A stretch of DNA of 64,000 nt from Knoellia subterranea KCTC 19937 (GTDB taxonomy: Bacteria; Actinomycetota; Actinomycetes; Actinomycetales; Dermatophilaceae): the NCBI RefSeq assembly GCF_000768685.1, contig NZ_AVPK01000004.1:248001-312000 (forward strand), read 5' to 3'. The translations under genes and the position numbers were made by a program. Below the pieces are notes generated by a model. That model made no database searches, was not told where the DNA came from, and worked only from the letters and a program-made list of their open reading frames with translations. Positions 35,731 through 44,998 of the stretch are shown here, in pieces (position 1 is the stretch's first letter; each line of letters begins with the position of its first letter).

Positions 35731-37005
35731 TCAGACAGCTGGAGCCGCATCGACGGGAGTGACATCGACCGGCGCACGGTGCCGCTCGAGGTGTCGCTCC
35801 GCCGCCCGAGCTGCCGGGTGCGAGAGGACTGCAGCGGTCACAGCGATCACCGCAATGACCGCCCAACCCGCAGGACCCCAGCTCAGCGCCAGGAACGTGT
35901 AGAGCGCCGGGAAGATGATCGGCTCGATCTGGTACCCGAGCGACCACACGCCCTGGTAGTCGCCGAGACGCAGCGGGTCGGACAGTTCCGACGTGAAGCC
36001 CCAGTCGGAGGCCGACTGCCACAGCTCGGCGCCGGTGATGGTGACGTGGCCGATCCAGATGAGGACGACGGACACCCAGCCGACGGTTTCGTGCGTGAAG
36101 CTGATGATCGCGCAGGACAGAACGAACGCCAGTCCCGACAGACGCACGGCCCGCAGCGACCCGTCGACCGTCTCGGCGCCGCGCGAGGCACGAACCTGGA
36201 GCAGCACGGCGAGAACCGTATTGGTACCGAAGAGCCACGCGAGGAGCGTGCGCGGAGCATCGGTTTGCTCGACCAGCCACAGGGGGACGACGACGTTGAG
36301 CAGCACCTGATTCGACGTGAGGACGCCGTTGCACATCGACAGCGCGACGAACCCGAAGTTCTTGAGCGCGGCCGGCGTGACGTGCGGCTCCTCCCCGGTC
36401 GCCGCCGGCGTCGAGCGCTGGATCGGCGGGAGGAAGGAGACCATCGCGGCGTTGACGAGGAGCAGTGCAGCTGTGACGAGCGGGATCGCGATGATCGCCG
36501 CGTGGGTGCCGATGCCGAGGGCGATGCCAGCGGTGCCGGCACCGAGGGTGTAGCCGACGTTGCGCGCTGACCGCTGATAAGCCATGGCCCGCACCCGCGT
36601 CTCGCGCGGGAAGACCTCGATCCGGTAGACGTTGCGCGCGGAGCGGGTCGCGGCCTCGACCGTGGAGAGCAGGGCGAGGAGCAGGACGAAAGTCACGAAA
36701 CCGCTCGCTGCCGGCCAGGCGAGGTACAGCAGTGCCTCGACGAGGGAGCCCACCACCCAGAGCGGCTTGGCGCCGACGAGGTCGGTGAGCCGTCCGAGCG
36801 GGATCGACAGGGCGAGCGTGACGGCCGCCGCGACGGACATGCCAAGACCCACCTGCGCACCGGTGAGTCCGACGATCTGGGTGAAGAACACCGCCGTGCC
36901 CGTGAGGAATGACCCCGTGGCGAAGGCGGACAGAACGCTCTGCAGCGCGAGGTCGCGTTCGAGCTTGGTCGGCGGGACGATCGCGCGCCACCACTTCTTC
37001 GTCAT
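35731..37005 (-). CDS. MFS transporter
   Basis: The 424-residue 12-helix protein has the motif A region LGRLTDLVGAKPLWVVG and ARNVYRIEVFPRETRVRAMAYQRSARNVGYTLG in the middle loop. It resembles uncharacterised actinobacterial MFS exporters; substrate unknown. GGAGGGG precedes the ATG chosen. It is divergent from the thioredoxin-reductase-like gene with about 100 bp between starts, so both may respond to the MerR dyad in that gap. Confidence 0.85.
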   Translation of the reverse strand: MTKKWWRAIVPPTKLERDLALQSVLSAFATGSFLTGTAVFFTQIVGLTGAQVGLGMSVAAAVTLALSIPLGRLTDLVGAKPLWVVGSLVEALLYLAWPAASGFVTFVLLLALLSTVEAATRSARNVYRIEVFPRETRVRAMAYQRSARNVGYTLGAGTAGIALGIGTHAAIIAIPLVTAALLLVNAAMVSFLPPIQRSTPAATGEEPHVTPAALKNFGFVALSMCNGVLTSNQVLLNVVVPLWLVEQTDAPRTLLAWLFGTNTVLAVLLQVRASRGAETVDGSLRAVRLSGLAFVLSCAIISFTHETVGWVSVVLIWIGHVTITGAELWQSASDWGFTSELSDPLRLGDYQGVWSLGYQIEPIIFPALYTFLALSWGPAGWAVIAVIAVTAAVLSHPAARAAERHLERHRAPVDVTPVDAAPAV

Positions 37006-37074
37006 CTGGACTACCCCTCCCGAAAGTATCTCGACGTCAAAGTACATGCCGCGCGAAGGGGGTGCCACGGGGAT

Positions 37075-37105
37075 TTGCCTTCAGGTTGACCTGAAGGTTC
37101 AACAT
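37075..37105 (+). promoter_or_regulatory. MerR-type promoter with dyad CCTTCAGG-N4-CCTGAAGG
   Basis: The dyad (37078-37097, spacer TTGA) lies in a long 19-bp gap between TTGCCT (-35) and a weak CAACAT (-10). This is the architecture that MerR activators untwist. The -10 ends 6 nt before the ATG at 37112, implying a leaderless message. The arms are identical to the site at merR. Confidence 0.7.
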
Positions 37106-37111
37106 CGACTC

Positions 37112-38017
37112 ATGACGACCTCACCTGCAACCCCGAACCACACCGACATCGCGATCATCGGCTGCGGCCCCGCCGGACTCCAGGCCGCCCTCACCATCGG
37201 ACGCGTGCGCCGCAACGCGACCGTCTTCGACGACGGCACCTACCGCAACGCCACCGTGAGCCACATGCACAACGTCGTCACCCACGACGGCACCCCACCC
37301 GCTGACTTCCGCGCGGCCGCACGAGCCGAGCTCACGGCATACGACACCGTCTCGGTGCGCAACGAGCGGGTCGAGACGATCGAGCGGGACGGGACCGGAT
37401 TCCGGCTCACCCTCGCGGGTGGTTCCGTGATGACGTCGTATGCCGTCATCCTCGCCACCGGGGTCCGCGACGAACTGCCGCCCGTGCCCGGGCTGCAGGA
37501 GGTGTGGGGCGACCTCGCGGCGCAGTGCCCGTTCTGCCACGGGTACGAGTTCCGTGGGCAGCGCGTCGGTGTCGTCGGTGCTGCCACGGCTGCACACCTC
37601 ACGGCGCTCATGCGACCGGTCGCCGGGGAGTTCGTCGTGTTCGCCGAGGGCCAGGACGTGCCCGATGGGCTGGCTGCGCCGGTCGTCACTGCGCGCATGA
37701 CTGCGGTCGAGCGCGAAGGCGACGGCTTGCGCGTTGCCCTCGACGACGGGACCTCCGAGGACGTCGCGGTGTTGTTCGTCGTGCCGATGCTGCACCAGTC
37801 AGCGCCGTTCGCCGAGCAGCTCGGGCTCGACCTCAACCCCTCGGGTGCGGTGCGCATCGACGAGTTCGGGAAGACGAGCGTCGATGGTGTGCTGGCTGCC
37901 GGCGACCTCGCGCACCTGCCCGTGTTTCCCATGCCGATGGCGTCCGTCGTCATGGCGTCGGCGGCCGGCCAGATGGCCGCCAGCTCGGCCATCGCCGGGC
38001 TGCTCCAGCGCGACTGA
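37112..38017 (+). CDS. Thioredoxin-reductase-like FAD/NAD(P) oxidoreductase
   Basis: The 301 residues have an FAD-binding GCGPAGLQAAL, the redox pair CPFCHGYE (Cys about 139 and 142), ATGVRDELPPVPG and a C-terminal GVLAAGDLAHLPVFPMPMA. The NADPH fold is reduced (VGVVGAATAAH lacks the full GxGxxA), so it may be a ferredoxin- or flavin-linked relative rather than a true TrxB. No thioredoxin gene lies nearby. Expression is probably controlled by the MerR protein through the promoter just upstream. Confidence 0.85.
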   Translation: MTTSPATPNHTDIAIIGCGPAGLQAALTIGRVRRNATVFDDGTYRNATVSHMHNVVTHDGTPPADFRAAARAELTAYDTVSVRNERVETIERDGTGFRLTLAGGSVMTSYAVILATGVRDELPPVPGLQEVWGDLAAQCPFCHGYEFRGQRVGVVGAATAAHLTALMRPVAGEFVVFAEGQDVPDGLAAPVVTARMTAVEREGDGLRVALDDGTSEDVAVLFVVPMLHQSAPFAEQLGLDLNPSGAVRIDEFGKTSVDGVLAAGDLAHLPVFPMPMASVVMASAAGQMAASSAIAGLLQRD

Positions 38018-38035
38018 GCGTGTTGGAATGGCGGG

Positions 38036-38968
38036 GTGACTGCGACGCCCGTGACACCGCTGGAGCGACCGAAGCGACTCACGGAGGGTGACCGCGTCGT
38101 CATCGCCTCCCCGAGCGGCCCGGCGCCGCACGACCGGATCGAGGCTGGCACGGCCATCCTGCGGAGCTGGGGGCTCGATGTCGTCGTGGCCCCGCACGCG
38201 GGTGCGACGTCGGAGCAGTTCTCCTACCTCGCGGGCGACGACGAGGCGCGAGCCGCGGACTTCGAGGCAGCGTGGTGCGACCCCGATGTCGCTGCGGTCG
38301 TGTGTGCGCGAGGTGGCTACGGCGTGCAGCGCATGGTCGACCGCCTCGACTGGGCGGCGATGCGCGCGGCCGGGCCCAAGGTGCTCGTTGGCTACAGCGA
38401 CATCACCGCCCTGCACTCGGCGGTGGCGACCCACCTCGGGCTGGTCTCACTGCACGGTCCCATGTCGGCGACGGAGGTCTTCCTCAACGACGAGGCGAGC
38501 CCCGAGCACCTGCGCCGCACCCTCTTCGAACCCGAGTCGGTCCAGGAGCTCGGCCCGGGCGACGCGCACACCCTCGTCGGTGGCCGCGCCCAAGGTGTCA
38601 CCGTCGGCGGTTGCCTCAGCCTCCTCGCCGGTGAGCTCGGAACCCCGACGGGCGTGCCGTCGGCCGCCGGTGGGCTGCTCCTCCTCGAGGACGTCGACGA
38701 GAAGGCCTATCGGATCGACGGCTACCTCACGCACCTCCGTCGCGCCGGCTGGCTCGACGGTGTGAACGGCGTCGTCCTCGGCTCGTGGCAGGGCTGCGAG
38801 CCGGTGGAGGACCTCGTCGTCGAACGCCTCGGCGACCTCGGTGTGCCGATCGTGGGCAACTTCGGGTTCGGGCACTGCCCGAGCACGATCACCGTCCCGC
38901 TGGGCATCCCGGCCACCCTCGATGCGGACGCGTCAACCCTGCGGTTCGACGTCCCCGCGCTCGCCTGA
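38036..38968 (+). CDS. L,D-carboxypeptidase (S66, LdcA/MccF family)
   Basis: The 310-residue serine peptidase starts with the family signature DRVVIASPSGP. It has the catalytic Ser in VGYSDITALH, with the Glu in LLLEDVDEKAYRIDGYL and His near FGFGHCPSTITVP. LdcA-type enzymes trim the terminal D-Ala from murein tetrapeptides in the cytoplasm; MccF relatives cleave microcin-like peptides. The 36-bp overlap with the convergent oligopeptide importer operon hints at murein peptide recycling. Confidence 0.87.
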   Translation: MTATPVTPLERPKRLTEGDRVVIASPSGPAPHDRIEAGTAILRSWGLDVVVAPHAGATSEQFSYLAGDDEARAADFEAAWCDPDVAAVVCARGGYGVQRMVDRLDWAAMRAAGPKVLVGYSDITALHSAVATHLGLVSLHGPMSATEVFLNDEASPEHLRRTLFEPESVQELGPGDAHTLVGGRAQGVTVGGCLSLLAGELGTPTGVPSAAGGLLLLEDVDEKAYRIDGYLTHLRRAGWLDGVNGVVLGSWQGCEPVEDLVVERLGDLGVPIVGNFGFGHCPSTITVPLGIPATLDADASTLRFDVPALA

Positions 38969-39967
38969 GGCAGCAGGCGTCGGCAGCGCGACGCGCGCCT
39001 GAGCCAGGTGGCAGGCCGCCAGGGTTCCGCGCCCGTCGAGAACCGGCAGGTCCGTCGTCCGGCACAGTTCGGCCACTCCCGCAGCCTCGGCCGCGCCCGA
39101 TGCCAACGCCTGGCATCGCACGTGAAAGCGGCACCCACCCGGCACACGCGACGGGTCCGGCGGCTCACCCGACAGGACGACTGGCGTGCCGCCCTCCGGC
39201 AGCACGGACAGCAGCGCCTGCGTGTACGGATGCTCCGGGGCGGTGAGGATCTTCTCCACCGGGCCGGTCTCGATGATGCGGCCGAGATACATGACAGCGA
39301 CGCGGTCGGCGATGTTCCACGCGAGGCCGAGGTCGTGGGTGACGACGAGCGCGGCGAGACCGAGTTCCTCTCGCAGGCGCAGGAGCAGCGCGAGGATCTC
39401 GCCGCGCACCGACGCGTCGAGCGAAGCCACCGGCTCGTCGGCGACGAGGAGCGTGGGCTCGAGGACGAGCGCTCCGGCGATGACGACGCGCTGGCGCTGG
39501 CCGCCCGACAGCTCGTGCGGGTAGCGCAGGAAGTAGCGCTCCGGAGGGCGCATTCCGGCTCGGGACAACGCATCCGCGACGCGTTCGCGCTCGTCGGCGA
39601 CTTCGCCGTGGATCCGCAGCCCTTCGGCGACGGCGTCATAGACCGTATGCCGTGGGTTGAGTGAGCCACTCGGGTCCTGGAGGACGAGCTGGGCTTCACG
39701 GCGGTAGGCCTTGAGGTCCTTGGATCCGTAGCGCAGGGGAGTGCCCCGATAGGACACCTCGCCTCCCGTGGGCTTCTGGAGCCCGAGGAGCGTGCGCGCC
39801 AAGGTTGTCTTGCCGCAACCGGACTCACCAACCAGCGCGACGATCTCGCCGGGAGCGATGTCGAGGTTGACCCCGTCCACGGCCCTGGCGGAGCCGCCAC
39901 CGCGGCGGCCGGGGAAGGTCACCCGCAGGTCCCGCGCAGCGAGCAGTGATGCAGTCTCGTCGGTCAT
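38933..39967 (-). CDS. oppF: Oligopeptide ABC transporter ATPase (OppF-like)
   Basis: The 344-residue ATPase has Walker A GESGCGKTT, signature LSGGQRQRVVIAGAL, Walker B LLVADEPVASLD and the Opp/Dpp C-terminal extension with Cys-containing GGCRFHVRC. The extension binds an iron-sulfur cluster in some relatives. It pairs with the next ATPase to drive peptide uptake. It is the last gene of the five-gene operon and overlaps oppD by 4 bp. Confidence 0.9.
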   Translation of the reverse strand: MTDETASLLAARDLRVTFPGRRGGGSARAVDGVNLDIAPGEIVALVGESGCGKTTLARTLLGLQKPTGGEVSYRGTPLRYGSKDLKAYRREAQLVLQDPSGSLNPRHTVYDAVAEGLRIHGEVADERERVADALSRAGMRPPERYFLRYPHELSGGQRQRVVIAGALVLEPTLLVADEPVASLDASVRGEILALLLRLREELGLAALVVTHDLGLAWNIADRVAVMYLGRIIETGPVEKILTAPEHPYTQALLSVLPEGGTPVVLSGEPPDPSRVPGGCRFHVRCQALASGAAEAAGVAELCRTTDLPVLDGRGTLAACHLAQARVALPTPAASGERGDVEPQG

Positions 39968-40986
39968 CGAGTGGCCTCCTCAACTGGCGCTGGATCGGCT
40001 GTGAGAGAACGCCCTTCATCCGGCAGGACCCGCACGCAGGCCGCAGTGTGGTTGTCCGCACCGGCCGGCCACAGCACCGGGTCGACCGAGTCGCAGTGAT
40101 CCAGGCGCACCGCGCATCGCGGGTGGAACGCGCACCCCGACGGCAGATCCTGAGGGTCTGGCGGGTCGCCCGGCAGGCCCTGCGGCCGCATCCGTGCGGC
40201 CGGATCGCCCACGGTTGGGAAGGCACCCGCGAGAGCCGCGCCATACGGGTGGCGGGCGGCGCGGAAAACGTCACTGGCCGGTCCCACCTCGACGACGCGG
40301 CCGGCATACATCACCGCAAGGCGGTCGCAGACGTCCGAGAGGACGGACAGGTCGTGGCTGATCATGAGCAGGCTGATGCCGCGGCTCGCGACGAGGCCGT
40401 CGATGAGCGTGAGGATCTGCGCCTGCACCATGACGTCGAGAGCGGTCGTGGGTTCGTCGGCGATGACGAGGTCCGGTTCGCAGGCGAGGGCCATGGCGAT
40501 CATGACGCGCTGTCGCTGACCGCCCGACAGCTCGTGCGGGTAGGAGCGGGCGCGGTCGGGCAGCATCCCGACCTGGCCGAGCAGCTCCCGCACGCGCGTG
40601 GCAGCGGCATCGCGAGACACCTTCTGGTGGCGCAGGATCGGCTCGGCGATCTGGTCCCCGATGGTCTGAACGGGGTTGAGGGAGTGCATGGCCCCCTGGA
40701 AGATGATCGACGCTCCGGCCCAGCGCACGGCGCGCAATCGCCCCCAGCCCATCTCGAGGACGTCCTCGCCGTCGAGGAGGACGCGTCCCGTGACCGTCGC
40801 GGTCGGGGGGAGGAGTCGCAGCAGCGCCAACGCCAGGGTCGACTTGCCCGACCCGGACTCGCCGGCGACGCCGAGCTTCTCACCGCGGGCCAGGGTGAGG
40901 TCGACGCCGCGCACCGCGTTCACGACGCCGTCGCGGGTGCCGTAGCCGACGGTGAGGCCTTCGATCGAGAGCAGTGGTGTCGTCAT
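39964..40986 (-). CDS. oppD: Oligopeptide ABC transporter ATPase (OppD-like)
   Basis: The 340-residue partner ATPase has GESGSGKST, LSGGQRQRVMIAMAL, LVIADEPTTALDV and a C-terminal SGCAFHPRC cysteine segment. The ATG overlaps the oppC stop by one base (TGATG). A longer in-frame start inside oppC is rejected because the domain begins right after this ATG. Confidence 0.9.
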   Translation of the reverse strand: MTTPLLSIEGLTVGYGTRDGVVNAVRGVDLTLARGEKLGVAGESGSGKSTLALALLRLLPPTATVTGRVLLDGEDVLEMGWGRLRAVRWAGASIIFQGAMHSLNPVQTIGDQIAEPILRHQKVSRDAAATRVRELLGQVGMLPDRARSYPHELSGGQRQRVMIAMALACEPDLVIADEPTTALDVMVQAQILTLIDGLVASRGISLLMISHDLSVLSDVCDRLAVMYAGRVVEVGPASDVFRAARHPYGAALAGAFPTVGDPAARMRPQGLPGDPPDPQDLPSGCAFHPRCAVRLDHCDSVDPVLWPAGADNHTAACVRVLPDEGRSLTADPAPVEEATR

Positions 40987-41903
40987 CAGCGGGACCTCAG
41001 TCGGGGGTTGAGGACGCCCTCGATTGCGCGTCCGCACAACGTGAATGCCAGTGCGACGAGCGCGATCGCGATGCCGGGCGGGAGGATGTACCACCACATG
41101 CCGGAGCTCACCGCCCCCGTGTCGCGGGCCGCCTGGATCGTGCTGCCCCACGACGGGACGGTCGGGTCACCGAGGCCGAGGAAGGCCACGGTCGACTCGG
41201 TGAGGATGGCGCCGGCGACCATGAGCGTCGTCTGGGCGAGCACGATCGGCATGACGTTGGGCAGGACGTGCCGGGTCATGACGTGCCAGTGCCCGCCGCC
41301 AAGGGCACGCGCTCGTTCGATGTAGGGGCGGGCCTCCACGGCGAGTGTCTGCGCCCGAACGAGCCGGGCCGTCGTCGGCCATGAGGTCACGCCGATGGCG
41401 ATGATGATCGTCGACAGGCTGCGCCCGAGGACGGCGGCGAGGGCCACGGCGAGCACCAGCGTCGGCATGACGAGGAACCAGTCGGTGATCCGCAGGAGAA
41501 GCCCCGACAGCCAGCCGTGGAAGTGGCCGGCGAGGATGCCGATGAGGGAGCCGAGGGCGATCGAGATGAAGGTCGCGGCGAAGCCGACGGTGAGCGAGAC
41601 GCGTGAGCCCCACAGGATGAGGTCGAGCACCGAGCGGCCGGATCGGTCTGTGCCGAGCCAGAATTCGCCACTCGGTGGCTGCAGCGGCTCACCGGCCGGA
41701 CGCGTCACGCTCAGTGCGTCCTCGCCGACGATCCACGGCACGAGGAGTGCCGCGAGGACGAACAGCGCGAGGACGGCGAGCCCGAAGAGTCCCGCACGGT
41801 TCTGGCTGTAGTCGCCCCAGAACTTCGCGACCGCTCGGCGGCGACGCGTCCAGGCGAGCTGGCGAGGTGTGCGCGGCGTGGCGGCAGAAGCTGACGTCGT
41901 CAT
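40986..41903 (-). CDS. oppC: Oligopeptide ABC transporter permease (OppC-like)
   Basis: The 305-residue permease has six membrane helices, an N-terminal charged tail (RRRRAVAKFW) and the EAA coupling loop (YIERARALGGGHWHVMTRHVLPNVMP). It forms the translocation channel with OppB. Start and end overlap neighbouring genes. Confidence 0.9.
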   Translation of the reverse strand: MTTSASAATPRTPRQLAWTRRRRAVAKFWGDYSQNRAGLFGLAVLALFVLAALLVPWIVGEDALSVTRPAGEPLQPPSGEFWLGTDRSGRSVLDLILWGSRVSLTVGFAATFISIALGSLIGILAGHFHGWLSGLLLRITDWFLVMPTLVLAVALAAVLGRSLSTIIIAIGVTSWPTTARLVRAQTLAVEARPYIERARALGGGHWHVMTRHVLPNVMPIVLAQTTLMVAGAILTESTVAFLGLGDPTVPSWGSTIQAARDTGAVSSGMWWYILPPGIAIALVALAFTLCGRAIEGVLNPRLRSR

Positions 41904-42970
41904 GGGCGCACCCGGGGGTCGATGAGCGGATAAATCAGGTCGGAGACGAGGTTCATGAGGATGACCGCCGAGCTGAAGATGACGAACAGGCCCTGCACGA
42001 GCGGCAGGTCGGGCACGCTCAGCCCTTCATAGAAGAGCTTCCCGAGGCCGGGCCACGAGAAGACCGTCTCGACGAGGACTGCACCGAAGAGCACGAAGCC
42101 GATGTTGATGAAGAGCAGCGTCGTCGTCGGGAGCAGCGCGTTGGGGACGGCGTGCTGCCGCTTCACCTCGGCGTCACGCAGGCCCTTGGCGCGCGCGGTC
42201 GTGAGGTAGTCCGACCCCATCTCGTCGAGCAGCGAGGAGCGCATGACGAGCAGGTACTGCGCATAGACGACGGCCACCAGCGTGACGAGCGGCAGCACCA
42301 TGTGGTGCGCCACGTCGAGGACGGCGTCGAAGCCCTCCACCCCTGGCGTCTTCATCCCCGACGTCGGGAACCACCCCAGCCCGGACCCGAAGACGACGAT
42401 GAGGATGAGCCCGAGCCAGAAGCTCGGCACCGACCACAACGTCAGTGCCACACCGGTATTCACCCGGTCGGCGGTGCTTCCGTGCCTCCACGCTCCCTGC
42501 ACGCCGAGCCACAGACCGAGTGCCGCCGACACGATGAGGCTCGCGCCGACGAGCAGCAGCGTCGGCCAGAGCCGGTCGCCGACCATCGACAGCACCGGCC
42601 GGTTGTACTGGAACGACTCCCCGAAGTCGAGCCGCAGCACGCCGAGCAGGTAGTGCCCGAACTGCTCCAACAGCGGCTTGTCGAGCCCGAATTCGCGTGT
42701 CAGCGCCTCCTTCTGCTCGACGCTCACGGGCCGTCCGTGGGTCATGACCCGCACCGGGTCGCCCGGGATGATTCGGAAGAGGAAGAAGCTCGTGAAGATC
42801 ACCGCGACGAGAGACGTGGCGGCTCCGAGGAGCCGTTGTCCGATGTATGCCGTGTTGCGGCGCAGGCACCCTCCGTCCCGTCGCGCGTCGGTCGGGTTCT
42901 CGGGCGCCGCGACGCGATCCCGCACCTCGTCGAGGTGCGGGACCACGTCACTGGGTGGAAGCTCGGTCAT
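41900..42970 (-). CDS. oppB: Oligopeptide ABC transporter permease (OppB-like)
   Basis: The 356-residue permease carries the OppB N-terminus (YIGQRLLGAATSLVAVIFTSFFLFRIIPGDP), the periplasmic LDKPLLEQFGHYLLGVLRLDFGESF and the coupling loop DYLTTARAKGLRDAEVKRQHAVPNAL. It starts 6 nt after the binding-protein gene. Confidence 0.9.
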   Translation of the reverse strand: MTELPPSDVVPHLDEVRDRVAAPENPTDARRDGGCLRRNTAYIGQRLLGAATSLVAVIFTSFFLFRIIPGDPVRVMTHGRPVSVEQKEALTREFGLDKPLLEQFGHYLLGVLRLDFGESFQYNRPVLSMVGDRLWPTLLLVGASLIVSAALGLWLGVQGAWRHGSTADRVNTGVALTLWSVPSFWLGLILIVVFGSGLGWFPTSGMKTPGVEGFDAVLDVAHHMVLPLVTLVAVVYAQYLLVMRSSLLDEMGSDYLTTARAKGLRDAEVKRQHAVPNALLPTTTLLFINIGFVLFGAVLVETVFSWPGLGKLFYEGLSVPDLPLVQGLFVIFSSAVILMNLVSDLIYPLIDPRVRP

Positions 42971-42976
42971 CCAGCG

Positions 42977-44809
42977 TCACTCGCGGTCGTCCGCAGTGGC
43001 GCCACCGCGACGACGCATGAGCACGAGGCCGGCCGCGAGGGCGGCGAGTACGACAGCGCCACCACCGACGAGCAGTCCGGAATTGCTGCCACCGTCGTCA
43101 CCGGACGCGGCGCCGGAGTCCTCACCGGCAGGCGTCGCCGACCACCAGCTCCAGTAGCCGTCCTGGCTGTCGTAGTTTCCGCCCGGGTCGGGCTGCGGCT
43201 GCATCGAGCCGATGGTGTCGGAGCGGAACGCCTCGAGCTGGTCGGCGTAGCCCCAGACAACGAAGACGTTGTCCTTGTAGAGGATCTCCTCCATCTGCTT
43301 GACGATGCCGGCGCGCTTGGCCGGGTCGAGTTCGGCGAGCTGCGCGGCATACAGCTTGTCGTACTCGGGGTTGCAGTAGTACGCGTCGGACAGGTACGGA
43401 CCGCCCACCTTGGCGGGCAGGCCGGAACAGCGGTTGATCCCGAGGATGTAGTCGGGGTCGGGGTTGACGCTCCATCCCGTCGTGAGGATGTCGTAGGTGC
43501 CGGCGTCGAGCAGCGCGCCGACCTCGGACACGGGCTCGACCTTGAGCTCGATCCCGGCCTCCTTGGCCCACTCGCGCATCATCTCGGCGGCCTGGATGTA
43601 CTGCGGGTTGTCGCCGTGGACGTTGAAGCGGAACGACAGCTTCAGGGCGCCCTTGGCGCGTATGCCGTCCGAGCCCTTCGCGTACCCGGCGCCGTCGAGC
43701 AGCGAGTTGGCCTTGGCGATGTCGAAGCCGATGACGGCGTCACCCTCGGGCTGCCAGTGGTAGTCGGCGTAGCGCGACGGGATGTAGCCACCGTTGGCCT
43801 CACCGAAGCCGCCGTAGGCCGTCTTGTAGATGGCCTCGCGGTCGATGGTGCGGACGAGCGCCTCGCGGACGATCGGGTCCTGGAGGGCCTTGTTGCCGTC
43901 ACCGAAGGCGGTGCCGTCCTGGAGCTTCGCCCCCGGGTTGAGCGTGATCGCCTGGAAGCGCTTGCCCTTGGCCTTGTTGACGGTGATGTTGTCGGCCGAC
44001 TCGAGCGCCGTCGCCTGGGCGGGAGTGAGGCCGGAGACGAAGTCGACCTCGCCGGCCTTGAGAGCCTCGACCTGGGCGTCACTGTCGTCGATGTAGCGGA
44101 AGACGAGCTTGTCGAACTTGGGGGCGCCCCGCCAGAAGTCCTTGTTGGGCGTGAGCGTGATCGAGTTGTTCACGTCGTAGGCGCTGACGATCCACGGGCC
44201 GCTCCCGACGATGGGGAACTCCTGGTCGTTGTTGAACTTGGCGAAGTCGGTGACCTTTTCCCACTTGTGCTTGGGGAGGATCGGCACGTCGAGCGCGAGC
44301 ATCGTCGCCTGCGGGGCCTTGAGCTTGACGACGAGGGTGCGCGGGTCGGGTGCGCTGACGGTCTCGAAGTTCTCGACGAAGTTGCCGTTGGCCGTCGCGG
44401 CGGCCTCGTCCTTCATCATCGTGTCGAACGTCCAGCGGGCGTCCTCGGCCGTGATGGGCTGGCCGTCGGTCCACTTCGTGTCACGGATCTTGTAGGTCCA
44501 GGTGAGTCCGTCCTCCGACGTCGACCACGACTCGGCGAGGGCAGGAATGGTCTTGCCCGTCTTGGGGTCGTAGTTCGTGAGGAAGTCGTAGGAGAGGCGG
44601 CCGATCGCCGTCGTGATGCGACGGACGGCGAGGAACGGGCTGAGCGAGTCGACCTCCTGGCTGACGGCGATCGTCAGCGTCTTCTCGTCCTTGGTGTCAG
44701 CACTCGCGCCGGAACCGGCGAAAAGCGTTGTGACACATGCCAAAAGCGTGATGAGCAATCCGGAGACGGCGGTGCTGAACCCCCGGCCACGATGGTTCGT
44801 GCGGAACAT
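42977..44809 (-). CDS. oppA: Oligopeptide-binding protein with C-terminal membrane anchor
   Basis: The 610-residue SBP family 5 protein has a secretory signal (about 1-38, no lipobox). Its binding fold covers about 42-570 (LTIAVSQEVDSLSPFLAVRR, ALAESWSTSEDGLTWTYKIR). A Ser/Gly-rich spacer and one membrane helix (GLLVGGGAVVLAALAAGLVLM) with an RRRGG stop-transfer follow. Tethering by a C-terminal helix instead of a lipid is a variation on the usual lipoprotein. It heads the operon. The 189 bp upstream include a perfect GCGCGAC-N6-GTCGCGC hairpin (44836-44855). Confidence 0.9.
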   Translation of the reverse strand: MFRTNHRGRGFSTAVSGLLITLLACVTTLFAGSGASADTKDEKTLTIAVSQEVDSLSPFLAVRRITTAIGRLSYDFLTNYDPKTGKTIPALAESWSTSEDGLTWTYKIRDTKWTDGQPITAEDARWTFDTMMKDEAAATANGNFVENFETVSAPDPRTLVVKLKAPQATMLALDVPILPKHKWEKVTDFAKFNNDQEFPIVGSGPWIVSAYDVNNSITLTPNKDFWRGAPKFDKLVFRYIDDSDAQVEALKAGEVDFVSGLTPAQATALESADNITVNKAKGKRFQAITLNPGAKLQDGTAFGDGNKALQDPIVREALVRTIDREAIYKTAYGGFGEANGGYIPSRYADYHWQPEGDAVIGFDIAKANSLLDGAGYAKGSDGIRAKGALKLSFRFNVHGDNPQYIQAAEMMREWAKEAGIELKVEPVSEVGALLDAGTYDILTTGWSVNPDPDYILGINRCSGLPAKVGGPYLSDAYYCNPEYDKLYAAQLAELDPAKRAGIVKQMEEILYKDNVFVVWGYADQLEAFRSDTIGSMQPQPDPGGNYDSQDGYWSWWSATPAGEDSGAASGDDGGSNSGLLVGGGAVVLAALAAGLVLMRRRGGATADDRE

Positions 44810-44998
44810 CGGTCCTCGATCCTCTGGGCCTTCGCGCGACGACCTTGTCGCGCGCCGCGCGACGCGCGCGGTTGCCGATGAGGTCTACACGGGTTCCGGA
44901 GCGTCGTCAATAACTCCCACGCAGATGCGGTCGTTCCGTAACTTTTCGTCACGACGTGCCCCGTGCCACGGGGGCGGTCGGAGGTAACGTCGGGAGCG

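Noticed and set aside
41675-44881. A 1068-codon open frame on the plus strand antisense to the oligopeptide transporter genes
   Set aside because: It is the GC-rich mirror of real codons: composition is Arg/Glu/Asp/Val-heavy without domains, while the minus strand carries clear OppA, OppB and OppC proteins.
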